Positions 40,598 through 48,971 of a DNA stretch of 64,000 nt are shown piece after piece. This DNA is from Bradyrhizobium diazoefficiens (lineage in GTDB: Bacteria > Pseudomonadota > Alphaproteobacteria > Rhizobiales > Xanthobacteraceae): NCBI RefSeq assembly GCF_018131015.1, contig NZ_JAFCJJ010000030.1, positions 1 through 64,000 on the forward strand, given 5' to 3'. The notes beneath the pieces were generated by a model. It was not told the origin of the DNA, searched no databases, and saw only the letters and a list, made by a program, of their open reading frames with translations. The number at the start of each line of letters is the position of its first letter. Position 1 is the first letter of the stretch. Both the position numbers and the translations under genes were made by a program.

Positions 40598-43411
40598 ATG
40601 CCCTATACGCAGATCATGTCCCTCGCGCCGCTAGCCTTATCCATCGCGCTATTCGTCTTCTGGATCGGACTGGGGTGGTCGTTGATCGCCATCGCCGAGC
40701 CGGGCATGGAGCCGCTGAAGGCGTTGCTCGTCGCGCCTGCACTCGGCGTGGCGCTGACCGTGCTGCCGGTCTTTTGGCTCAGCGCTTTCGGACTGCCGGT
40801 CAGCGACTTCGCCCGCCCGCTCGCGCTCGTTCTCGCCGCAATCGCCATCACGATAGCGGGTTGGCGTCGCCCACCCTGGAAATCGCCGGAGTTGCTGCCC
40901 GCGGTCGTCGTGCTGTTGGCCGTCGTCCTGATTGGTTTTCCGACACTCTATTTCGGCTTCGACTGGATAGCGAACGCCAACGACGATTGGGGCGTCTACA
41001 ACCTGCGAGCCATTCGCTATCTGCATGGTGGCTTCTATCAGCAGCCTTCCATCGAGGCCATGCGGGAGGGGCGCAATTATCCGGGCGTATACTGGTACGC
41101 AGACGTGGTTCAGACCTGGAGGCCCGGCAGCGACCTGGTGCTTGCGTGGGTCAGCACGATCGTCGGCAAGAACCCGTTTTTTGTGTTCATGCCGGTGATC
41201 CTGGCATTTCATGGCGTGCTCTGCTTCGCCGCGGCGGCGCTTGCCAGATCGTGGTTCAAATCCCGTACGGCGTTGCTCGCGGGCCTGGTGCTGACGGCGG
41301 TGGCACCTCTGAGTGTTTACGCCGTACATCAGCAACTGATCGCCCAGGTGATAGGTCTCGCCTTCACTTGCGCATTGGCGAGCCTCGCTTTCGTGTCTCT
41401 TCACCAGCTCGCTTCGGCGCGACGAATTGCCGTCGTATCGATCCTCTCCAGCGGATTTTTGCTCCTGTACACCGAATTGGTGCCGCTGTTCGGCCTGGGG
41501 TTCGTTTTATTCCACGCCAGTCACGCATTGGACAAGGAGTGGGGTTGGAGGCGATCGTGGCCAGTGCTGTCGATTCTCCCGGCCGTCTGTATTTTCCTCG
41601 GCGCCTACACGATTGATGCGGCGTTCTACCTCCTCTCCCAGTTTCAGCAGAGCTCTGCACAGGGCGTATTCGACGGACTGTCGATCTTTCCGTATTTTCG
41701 GGTTCCGAGTGGCGTGGCGGTGCTGTTCGGGATCTCCCGACTGGCGGAGCTGCCGAGCGAGCCATGGCTTTCCCTTTCGATAGCGGCTGGCTTCCTCTTG
41801 CTGGCAGTTGCTCTCGCCGGAACGTTGATTGGTCTCGCGGCTCGTCAAGGCGTCGCATTTGTCCCGGCCGGGCTGCTGTTGATGATTCTACTGCTCATCG
41901 TGCGTGGCAGTGATTTCGGGATATTCAAGATAGCGATGTTCGTCCAGGCGTTCGTCTGGTTTTGTATCGTCGCCGTGCTGGCCAGGCTTCGATTGAATTG
42001 GGCGGCACCGGTCTATCTCGGAATATTGTCGACACTCATCCTTACGGATATTCGGCATCTGGATTCCTCCTTGAAGCATGGTCCCGGCGCCGGCAGCTCG
42101 ATGGGGAATGCCTCGCAGGAAAGGCTCTTGAGCAGATTTCTCGATGGCGGTCCGGATGCGCCATGCGATGCCGATTTCGAGACGCCACTTCCTCCCGTCA
42201 TCAAGATATTGAGCGCCACGCCAGGGTGCGCGAGGAGTTTCATCGCGCGTCCAACTTTTGGATGGGGTATCACTCCTGATCGAAATCCGTTCCACGACAC
42301 AATTGCGATCCGTGGATATGTCGAGCGTGCCGTCGGGCGTGTGAGCCCCGTTCCAACCAAGTTGCCGTTTGACTATCCGCAGCTCGGAAGCGTTGCCGTC
42401 GTCACCAGGAAGCCAGCGGTTGAGTATCGAAAACTGGTTGTCGATATCGCCAGCCGATCGATTTTCAACAGGACCGATTCTAGTCGGAACCGGCTGATCT
42501 TTGTGAATTCCAATCTCAGCAGTCACTACTACCTGCCGGAGTCCGGCATCGCCGGCATCTATGCAACGGAAGCAGACACGTTCTTTCCGAGCGGATATTT
42601 TGCCGCCGTCGGGAGGTATCTCCTGTTCAGAGTATCTTCTCCCAGCAAATCGGTGCGGCTCGAACTCGACCTCACAACCTCGGTTCTCGGTGACGGCAAG
42701 GCACAGCTTCCTGCCGCAACGGTCGTTGGGGAACAGCCCGTCCAGGTCGGGCTATCAGGACACGGCGCGGCGCGGGTCATTTCACCTCCACTGTCGCCTC
42801 TGGTCGTAGACGGTGTTGCTTATGTCCTGCTCGACCTGGGTGCCGAACCCAAGCCGATCAAAATCCCGCGTCATGGTTTGATGAAGATGTACGGCACCGA
42901 GGTGCCGATCGATCCCCGGCGGATGGTCGGGTTTGCGCGGGGGATCAGTCTGATTGATGCGGACGAGGAGGGCGCGGCCACACCTCCTTCGAGCATCAGC
43001 CATTTTCCTGCTGACCTCGCCAAAGAGAAACTCCAGTTCTCCGGTATCTATGAGGATGGCTGGCTCGGCGACGAGGGCTTCGTCGAGCTGTCCAATGACT
43101 GCCCGGGCAGCAAGGTTGTCTTCCGCGGCATGTTTCCGAGGGGGCTTGGTCTCGACAGCATCGATCTCTTGCTGAAAGTCGCTGGCGGAGAGTCCGTGGT
43201 GAAGCATATCGAGCCCGGGCCCTTCGAGCTTGAGCTGCCTGCAAACCCTGGCAGGTCTCGCATCGAATTCAGCTTCTCGGCGCTCGGCCGATTGCCGGGC
43301 GGCGACAATCGCCCGGCGACAGTGCTGCTGTCGTCGGTTTCGATCGAAGGCGGCGGCAGCAAGGCGGCCGAGGATTTGGGGTCGCAACCGCCGCAGCCGG
43401 CTTGCCAATAA
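40598..43411 (+). CDS. Large GT-C-like membrane glycosyltransferase (tentative)
   Basis: This 937-residue protein has about 12 transmembrane helices in residues 1-500 and a soluble C-terminal region (about 500-937). The C-terminal region has predicted beta-sandwich segments (V-F-R-G-M-F-P-R-G-L-G, I-E-F-S-F-S-A-L-G). The first large loop carries N-A-N-D-D-W-G-V-Y-N-L (around residue 127). An acidic DD in the first periplasmic loop is typical of GT-C enzymes such as ArnT or PMTs that use polyprenyl-phosphate sugars. Paired with the GtrB/ArnC-like gene at the head of the cluster, it would transfer the finished sugar to a glycan or lipid outside the cytoplasm. I do not recognise an exact family. 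The start could also be 40616. Confidence 0.6.
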   Translation: MPYTQIMSLAPLALSIALFVFWIGLGWSLIAIAEPGMEPLKALLVAPALGVALTVLPVFWLSAFGLPVSDFARPLALVLAAIAITIAGWRRPPWKSPELLPAVVVLLAVVLIGFPTLYFGFDWIANANDDWGVYNLRAIRYLHGGFYQQPSIEAMREGRNYPGVYWYADVVQTWRPGSDLVLAWVSTIVGKNPFFVFMPVILAFHGVLCFAAAALARSWFKSRTALLAGLVLTAVAPLSVYAVHQQLIAQVIGLAFTCALASLAFVSLHQLASARRIAVVSILSSGFLLLYTELVPLFGLGFVLFHASHALDKEWGWRRSWPVLSILPAVCIFLGAYTIDAAFYLLSQFQQSSAQGVFDGLSIFPYFRVPSGVAVLFGISRLAELPSEPWLSLSIAAGFLLLAVALAGTLIGLAARQGVAFVPAGLLLMILLLIVRGSDFGIFKIAMFVQAFVWFCIVAVLARLRLNWAAPVYLGILSTLILTDIRHLDSSLKHGPGAGSSMGNASQERLLSRFLDGGPDAPCDADFETPLPPVIKILSATPGCARSFIARPTFGWGITPDRNPFHDTIAIRGYVERAVGRVSPVPTKLPFDYPQLGSVAVVTRKPAVEYRKLVVDIASRSIFNRTDSSRNRLIFVNSNLSSHYYLPESGIAGIYATEADTFFPSGYFAAVGRYLLFRVSSPSKSVRLELDLTTSVLGDGKAQLPAATVVGEQPVQVGLSGHGAARVISPPLSPLVVDGVAYVLLDLGAEPKPIKIPRHGLMKMYGTEVPIDPRRMVGFARGISLIDADEEGAATPPSSISHFPADLAKEKLQFSGIYEDGWLGDEGFVELSNDCPGSKVVFRGMFPRGLGLDSIDLLLKVAGGESVVKHIEPGPFELELPANPGRSRIEFSFSALGRLPGGDNRPATVLLSSVSIEGGGSKAAEDLGSQPPQPACQ

Positions 43412-43438
43412 GCTCCGACGCCGAAGCGACAGCGGTCG

Positions 43439-43612
43439 TCAGCGTTCGCGGCTGATCGGCAGGCCGGAGGCGAGGTCGATGAAATGGACCCGCGTGCAAG
43501 CCGGACAGGCGAAGGCCTCGAAGCTCCGACCTTCCTGTCGTTCCTGCTTCTCCAGATGCGTCTGCACGTTCATGCCCGTCTGCGGGCACCGGAAAACGAT
43601 CAAATCGGCCAT
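43439..43612 (-). CDS. 57-residue zinc-ribbon protein
   Basis: This small gene starts M-A-D-L-I-V-F-R-C-P-Q-T-G-M-N-V-Q-T. Four Cys in C-P-Q (res. 9) and C-P-A-C-T-R-V-H-F (36-39), with a nearby His, predict a zinc ribbon. Many paralogues of this short protein occur in Bradyrhizobium. The stop is at 43439-43441. It converges with the GT-C-like gene, 28 bp apart. Confidence 0.8.
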   Translation of the reverse strand: MADLIVFRCPQTGMNVQTHLEKQERQEGRSFEAFACPACTRVHFIDLASGLPISRER

Positions 43613-43718
43613 CGACGCAGAATGACGGCTTGGCGGATTTCATCCTTGATCTGGATCAGTTTTGGAATCGCTCCAGGCCGGTGGCAGGCGCGCCCCGATC
43701 GCCGGTCCCGCAAATGCG

Positions 43719-43740
43719 AAGGGGCCCGAAAGGGCCCCTT
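43719..43740. terminator. Perfect hairpin, likely terminator
   Basis: AAGGGGCCC (43719-43727) and GGGCCCCTT (43732-43740) form a 9-bp stem with a GAAA tetraloop, 6 bp beyond the stop of the minus-strand gene at 43747. There is no long T-tract on either strand. Confidence 0.6.
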
Positions 43741-43746
43741 CAAACC

Positions 43747-44025
43747 TCACCAGCGCCGATAGCCATAGTAGCCGTAGCGGCGCGGCGCGTAGTAGCGGGG
43801 GCCATAATATCGAGGGCCGTAATAGCGTGGCCCGTAATAGCCATAATATCCGTAGTTCGGACGCCAGGCGCAGCGCCCCCAGGCATCGCAGACCATGGCA
43901 ATCTGCTCGACGTCGGAGACCTGCGGCGTCGCGGGGGCAGGCGCAATGGGCATGGCCACGGCCGCCGGCGAGGCCGCGAGGGCACCGAACAGGGACGCGG
44001 CGGCGAGGGCAATCTTCAGCTTCAT
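43747..44025 (-). CDS. Exported Tyr/Gly-rich repeat protein
   Basis: This is a 92-residue protein. A signal peptide (1-24, M-K-L-K-I-A-L-A-A-A-S-L-F, ending A-V-A) is followed by a conserved V-C-D-A-W-G-R-C-A-W-R-P motif with two Cys and tandem Y-Y-G-P-R units. This is a common exported small protein in Bradyrhizobium with no assigned function, probably in the envelope. ATG at 44025; the frame open to 44076 is longer than the gene. Confidence 0.8.
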   Translation of the reverse strand: MKLKIALAAASLFGALAASPAAVAMPIAPAPATPQVSDVEQIAMVCDAWGRCAWRPNYGYYGYYGPRYYGPRYYGPRYYAPRRYGYYGYRRW

Positions 44026-44223
44026 GATGTCTTCCTTTGATGACGCAGTACAGACTATCGAAGGGGTTTCGATCAAATTGTGGCGGAGCCGAAATGTGTA
44101 ATGCTGATGAACATTTTCGTTGGCCCGGCGGCCAATTATTCGGGCGCTGCCGGTCCAGGAAATCGAGAAGCGATGACTGACGTCACGAGCCGGCCGCCCA
44201 TAACGAGATGCGGCCAGCGACCC

Positions 44224-44487
44224 TCAGTAGCAGGGGTGCCGGCGGCCGTCCTGGCCGGTATAGGCGGCGGCGCTCTGGTAGCACTGGTTGTTGGCCGGGC
44301 CGTCGTAATAGGCGAAGGTGCCCGGAGCGATGCCGGGGCCGTAATTGTGCAGGTAGCTGATTGGGTAGGGCAGCGGGTTGACGTAGTGGCGATAGTACCG
44401 GTGATGTCCCCGGGCCTCCGCGAGGCTGGGGGCTAGGATTGCGGCCGACAGGGCAGCAACCGCGGCAACAAGCTTGAACCTGCTCAT
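44224..44487 (-). CDS. Exported small hypothetical protein
   Basis: This 87-residue protein has a signal peptide (about 1-24, ending L-A-E-A) and a His/Tyr-rich mature part (R-G-H-H-R-Y-Y-R-H-Y-V-N-P-L-P-Y). It has two cysteines near the C-terminus (N-Q-C-Y-Q and H-P-C-Y). The start at 44487 is chosen from the signal peptide. Function unknown. Confidence 0.75.
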   Translation of the reverse strand: MSRFKLVAAVAALSAAILAPSLAEARGHHRYYRHYVNPLPYPISYLHNYGPGIAPGTFAYYDGPANNQCYQSAAAYTGQDGRRHPCY

Positions 44488-44762
44488 CTCGATTCTCCGG
44501 AACCCGCGCATTGGTGTCGGTTCGTTATAGCGATTTTGGACCGGCTAGCCACCCGCCCCGAGGCCGGAAATCGGGACTGACCCGCAGATTCCCGGGCTTA
44601 TGTGACCGAAATGCCGGGGCGCGGTCCGCCGGCTTGCCCATTTTTGGCCTTTTCGGGATGCTTAACGAATTGCCTACATAAGTATGATCAAGATTCCCGC
44701 CGGCCGCTGGGGTGCTCTTCGAGGCCGGGTCGTTCTCGCAAGGTTTTCACCGTCACTTTGCC

Positions 44763-45206
44763 ATGCGCATCACGCTTCTCAGCCTGCTGTTGCTCTTCGT
44801 CGCCGCCGCGCCGGCGCGGGCCGACCTGCACATCACCCGCGACCATGGCGGCTATGTCGAGGAGTACAAGACCAAGTACAAGCGGATCCGCGACAAGGGC
44901 GAGCGCGTCATCATCGACGGCATCTGCAATTCGGCCTGCACGCTCGTGCTCGGCATCGTGCCGATGAACAAGATCTGCGTGACGCCGAAGGCGAGCCTCG
45001 GCTTCCACCAGGCCTATTACGACAAGGCCTTCACCTTCGGCATCAAGGTCACCAGCGCGGAGGGGACCTCCGACCTGATGTCCTATTACCCCGACACGGT
45101 GAAGGACTGGATCCGCCGCAACGGCGGGCTCACCACCGACATGAAGAAGATCAAGAACGGGATCGATCTCTGGAAGATCATCGACCCCTGTCCGGACGAA
45201 TGGTGA
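44763..45206 (+). CDS. Exported ClpP/crotonase-like hypothetical protein
   Basis: This 147-residue protein has a signal peptide (1-20, L-L-S-L-L-L-L-F-V-A-A-A-P-A-R-A). It then shows V-I-I-D-G-I-C-N-S-A-C-T-L-V-L-G-I-V and A-S-L-G-F-H-Q-A-Y-Y, which resemble the nucleophile elbow and core of ClpP-like serine hydrolases, with Ser in N-S-A-C-T. It is likely periplasmic. Catalysis is not proven. Confidence 0.72.
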   Translation: MRITLLSLLLLFVAAAPARADLHITRDHGGYVEEYKTKYKRIRDKGERVIIDGICNSACTLVLGIVPMNKICVTPKASLGFHQAYYDKAFTFGIKVTSAEGTSDLMSYYPDTVKDWIRRNGGLTTDMKKIKNGIDLWKIIDPCPDEW

Positions 45207-45303
45207 GCGGCTGATCCCGGCCTCTGCTCCTCGTCCAGCGCACATCGGCCGGTCGGAAACTCGCATTGCCGCGCAGCTCCCGCTCGGGCAATGAGGCCGG
45301 TAA

Positions 45304-46176
45304 ATGACCCATGATCAAGACGCCCTTGCCGCGCGCGCGGCGCCGGTCCTGTTCGTCGTGCTCTGGAGCACCGGCTTCATCGGCACCAAATACGTCATCA
45401 ACAACGCCGAGCCCTTGACCTATCTCGCCATCCGCATGGCGGTGGTGGTCGCCCTGATGGCGGTGATCGCGGCGATCGCGCGGCCGAAATGGCCGGACCG
45501 CGTCGGCCTCGCGCACAGCGTGGCCGCCGGCATCCTGGTCCACGGCTTCTATCTCGGCGGCACCGCGATCGCGATCGCGCATTCGATTCCCGCCGGGCTG
45601 TCCGCGCTCATTCCGGGCCTGCAGCCGATCCTGACCTCGACCATCGCCAACCGCTGGCTCGGCGAGAAGGTGACGCCGGTGCAATGGGGCGGGCTGGTGC
45701 TCGGCCTTGGCGGCGTTGCGCTGATCTTGCACAATCGCCCCATGACGGGGGAGGCCGGCCTCGGGTGGCTCGCCTCGGTCGTCTCGCTGGTCAGCATCAC
45801 CCTCGGAACGCTGTATCAGCGTCGCTACTGCAATCACATCGACTGGCGCGCCGGCAATCTCGTGCAATATGCGGCGGTGGCGATCTTCTTCACGATCGGT
45901 GCCTTCCTGTTCGAAGATCGCGTCGTGCACTGGACGGCCGAGTTCGTGCTAGCCGTCGGCTGGCTCGCTGTGGTGCTCTCGATCGGGTCGATTGGCCTTT
46001 TGTACTGGCTGATCCGCCACGCCGCCGCGACCGCGGTTGCGAGCCTGTTCTATCTCGTGCCGGCGGTCACCGCGCTGATGGCCTATGCCCTGTTCGGCGA
46101 GAGGCTCGACGCGCTCGCGATCGCCGGTATGGCGATGTGCGCGGCCGCGGTGTTTGTGGTCAACCGCCGCTTCTAG
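45304..46176 (+). CDS. EamA/DMT-family transporter
   Basis: This 290-residue inner-membrane protein has ten predicted helices and two EamA halves. It starts V-L-F-V-V-L-W-S-T-G-F-I-G-T-K-Y, and the second half contains I-G-S-I-G-L-L-Y-W-L-I-R. These transporters move amino acids or other small molecules, substrate unknown. Not linked to its neighbours by overlaps. Confidence 0.88.
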   Translation: MTHDQDALAARAAPVLFVVLWSTGFIGTKYVINNAEPLTYLAIRMAVVVALMAVIAAIARPKWPDRVGLAHSVAAGILVHGFYLGGTAIAIAHSIPAGLSALIPGLQPILTSTIANRWLGEKVTPVQWGGLVLGLGGVALILHNRPMTGEAGLGWLASVVSLVSITLGTLYQRRYCNHIDWRAGNLVQYAAVAIFFTIGAFLFEDRVVHWTAEFVLAVGWLAVVLSIGSIGLLYWLIRHAAATAVASLFYLVPAVTALMAYALFGERLDALAIAGMAMCAAAVFVVNRRF

Positions 46177-46265
46177 GCGGGCAGGCTAGTGCGTCAGAAT
46201 ACATCCCTGACGTGCGCGGCGCCCTCATGCTAGGGTGGCCGCATTTTCAGACAGGGGTGATTTCC

Positions 46266-47009
46266 ATGAAGAAGGAGAGACGTGCGCTGCTCGGCAGGTC
46301 GATGAAGCCGGTCCGCATTGCCTGCATCAATTACGCAGAAGAGATGATGAGCGACCGCATGATGGCGAAGCTCACGGCCGCGCTGCAGAAATGCTACGAC
46401 ACGCATTTCCTGCCGGTCTGGGGCTACCCCATCGATCTGGACGTCACCCGCAAGCCGAAGCCCACCGACTGGCAACTGGTCTATTTCGACGATGCCACCC
46501 ACAAGAACTTCCTCGGACGGCATGAACTGACCCATCGCGGCCAGCCGATCTCGAAGATTTTCCTCAAGGCGCTGGGCGAGGAGCCCGTCAGCCTGGCAGC
46601 CTCGCACGAGCTGTTCGAAATGGTGCTCGACCCCATGGCCAATCTCTGGGCCGACAAGAACAGACATACCCAATATGCCTATGAGGTCTGTGACGCCGTC
46701 GAGGAAGACGCTTTCGAGGTCAGCGGATTTCCGATGTCGAACTTCGTCTATCCGTCCTGGTTCGAGCCGTTCAAGCATCCCCGCGGCACCAAGTTCGACC
46801 ACATGGGATTGCTCAAGGAGCCGTTCTCGATGACCGAGGGAGGCTATGTCATCAAGAAGGTCAACGGCAGGCGGCTGGTCAAGGCGTTCGGCTCGCCTGA
46901 GAAGCGGCGGCGCTTCAACAGCGAGGACCGGCGGGGTCACCGCAGCGAATTCCGCGATCCCAAAGGCGAGCATCATCCGGGCCGGCGCGCCGCCAAGCGG
47001 CGCGGGTAA
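46266..47009 (+). CDS. Conserved hypothetical protein with H-E-L-F-E motif
   Basis: This 247-residue soluble protein has A-S-H-E-L-F-E-M-V-L-D-P near residue 120, similar to the H-E-x2-E metal site of phage- and island-type peptidase-like proteins, then G-F-P-M-S-N-F-V-Y-P-S-W-F. The C-terminus is strongly basic (R-R-A-A-K-R-R-G), suggesting nucleic-acid contact. The long in-frame reading upstream (from 45489) is antisense-like overlap with the transporter and is rejected. Function unknown. Confidence 0.7.
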   Translation: MKKERRALLGRSMKPVRIACINYAEEMMSDRMMAKLTAALQKCYDTHFLPVWGYPIDLDVTRKPKPTDWQLVYFDDATHKNFLGRHELTHRGQPISKIFLKALGEEPVSLAASHELFEMVLDPMANLWADKNRHTQYAYEVCDAVEEDAFEVSGFPMSNFVYPSWFEPFKHPRGTKFDHMGLLKEPFSMTEGGYVIKKVNGRRLVKAFGSPEKRRRFNSEDRRGHRSEFRDPKGEHHPGRRAAKRRG

Positions 47010-47060
47010 GCGCGAGGCCCCCGGGCATTTGCGCGCGAAGGCCCTGCGTTGGCCGGGCGA

Positions 47061-47327
47061 TCAGCGCCTGGCCTTCTTCTTCTTGGCGGCTTTCTTCGCG
47101 GTTTTCTTCGCTGCTTTCTTGGGCGCCTTCTTGGCGGCCTTCTTCGCGCTCTTCTTGGTTGCCTTCTTCGACTTTTTCGAAGCCTTCTTCGGCGCTACCT
47201 TCTTGGCAACCTTCTTGGCGGCTTTCCGCACCTTCTTGACGGTGCTGACCGCGGCGTCCTTGGTCGCTTCAACGGCGGCGGTGATCGTCTCCATCGCCTG
47301 CTCGGTTACGGGCTTGTCGTCGTCCAT
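47061..47327 (-). CDS. Histone H1-like Lys/Ala-rich protein
   Basis: This 88-residue protein has an acidic N-terminus of about 30 residues and a C-terminal tail built of K-K-A-A-K-K-A/S/P repeats. Such tails condense DNA, as in HU/H1-like proteins of this order. No folded domain is apparent. Confidence 0.85.
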   Translation of the reverse strand: MDDDKPVTEQAMETITAAVEATKDAAVSTVKKVRKAAKKVAKKVAPKKASKKSKKATKKSAKKAAKKAPKKAAKKTAKKAAKKKKARR

Positions 47328-47394
47328 GTCGTCCCCCAGGGTTTGAATGGAGCGTTGACGATAGCGGGATTCGAAATCGTGTCAAAGCAACCGC

Positions 47395-48924
47395 TCAACC
47401 TTTTCGGATTTTTGCATAGGCGGCGAGGGCGCGCTCGCGCCCACGCGCATGATCGACGATCGGCCCTGGATAGGTCTTGCCGAGCTCGACGCCCGCGCTT
47501 GCGAGTTCGATCGGCGTCGCTTCCCAGGGCCGGTGGATCAGCTTCGCCGGCAGCCTCTTCAGTTCCGGCACGAAGCGCCGGACATAGGCTCCGTCGGGGT
47601 CGAACTTCTCGCCCTGGAGCACCGGGCTGAACACGCGGAAATAGGGCGCGGCATCGGCGCCGCAGCCCGCGACCCACTGCCAGTTGGCGGGATTGCTGCC
47701 GGCATCCGCATCGACCAGCGTGTCCCAGAACCAGCGCTCGCCATGGCGCCAGTCGATCAGGAGGTGCTTGACCAGGAAGGAGGCGGCCACCATCCGCACC
47801 CGGTTGTGCATCACGCCGGTGTGCCAGAGTTCGCGCAGGCCGGCGTCAACGATCGGGTAGCCGGTCTCCCCGCGCTGCCAAGCGGCGAGCGCCTTGCTGT
47901 CGGACCGCCAGGGGAAGCCGTCGAAATTCGCCTGCAGGTTCTCGCCGGCGAGATCGGGATGATCGTGGAGCAGGTGGCGGCAGAACTCGCGCCAGCCGAG
48001 CTCAGTCAGGAACTTTTCGATGCCGGGCCCGAGCGAGGGGTCCTCGGCCGCCGCAAACCGCGCGGCGTGAAAGACCTGGCGCGGGCTGATCTCGCCGAAC
48101 CGTAAGTGCGGCGACAGGCCGGACGTGCCCTGCCGGTCCGGCCGATCGCGGTCGCCGACATAGCCGCGCGCGACGGTCTTGAGGAAATCGCGCAGGCACG
48201 CGCGGGCGGCAGCCTCGCCGGGCGTCCAGGTGTCGCGAAGGCCGCCCGCCCAGTCCGGGTTCACCGGCTCGAGCTTCCATTCCTCCAGCGTATCGCTCGC
48301 GATCTCGGGGCCGCGGCGCAATGCCTTCGGGGCGGGCAGCGGTTTTGAGGGATCGCCGAGCGCCAGCACCCGCCGCCAGAACGGCGTGAAGACGCGCAAG
48401 CCCCGGCCTTCCTTGTTGCGGACCGCCGCGGGCGGGACCAGCAAGTCGCCGGGGAAACCTTGCGAGGCGACACCGGCCTTGGCCAGCGCCGCTTCGAGCT
48501 GCTGCTCGACGGCCCGATGCGGCGCCTGCGCGACCCCATTCCAGTAGACGGCCGCGGCGCCGCTTTCGCGCGCCAAGTCGGCGATCACCCTGGCCGCAGG
48601 CCCCCGGCGCAGCGTCAGCGTCCCGCCGCGCCGGACAATCTCGGCGCCGAGCGCGCGCAGCGACTGGGCCAGCCACCAGCGCGCCGCGCCGCCCGGTGCC
48701 CGGCCGGCTGCGTCGTCGAGGACATAGAGACAGATCACCGGCGCGCCGGTCCTGGCGGCAGCATGGAGGGCGGGATGGTCGGACAGGCGGAGATCGTCGC
48801 GGAACCAGACGATGACAGGCGGCGGGCTTGGCGGGGTCAGATTCTGTCCTCGTTTACGAATTGGAAACCCATGCCGCGTGCGGCGGCGTGAACCGTCGTT
48901 AATGCGACCGTAAGCCGATTGCAC
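47395..48924 (-). CDS. phrB: Deoxyribodipyrimidine photolyase (CPD, FAD-dependent)
   Basis: This photolyase repairs cyclobutane pyrimidine dimers using light. The N-terminal alpha/beta antenna domain starts V-I-V-W-F-R-D-D-L-R-L-S-D-H-P-A-L, and a helical FAD domain has L-G-W-R-E-F-C-R-H-L-L and G-Y-P-I-V-D-A-G-L-R-E-L-W-H-T-G. The motif W-F-W-D-T-L-V-D-A-D-A-G-S-N-P-A-N-W-Q-W is complete. The start is uncertain. GTG at 48924 gives a 28-residue Arg-rich extension. A CTG at 48840, with GAGG 8 nt upstream, matches the usual family N-terminus better. Confidence 0.9.
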   Translation of the reverse strand: MQSAYGRINDGSRRRTRHGFPIRKRGQNLTPPSPPPVIVWFRDDLRLSDHPALHAAARTGAPVICLYVLDDAAGRAPGGAARWWLAQSLRALGAEIVRRGGTLTLRRGPAARVIADLARESGAAAVYWNGVAQAPHRAVEQQLEAALAKAGVASQGFPGDLLVPPAAVRNKEGRGLRVFTPFWRRVLALGDPSKPLPAPKALRRGPEIASDTLEEWKLEPVNPDWAGGLRDTWTPGEAAARACLRDFLKTVARGYVGDRDRPDRQGTSGLSPHLRFGEISPRQVFHAARFAAAEDPSLGPGIEKFLTELGWREFCRHLLHDHPDLAGENLQANFDGFPWRSDSKALAAWQRGETGYPIVDAGLRELWHTGVMHNRVRMVAASFLVKHLLIDWRHGERWFWDTLVDADAGSNPANWQWVAGCGADAAPYFRVFSPVLQGEKFDPDGAYVRRFVPELKRLPAKLIHRPWEATPIELASAGVELGKTYPGPIVDHARGRERALAAYAKIRKG

Positions 48925-48971
48925 CAATATGCGGGAATTCCGGGGATAGTTCCATTCAGGTCTGGTTTTCG

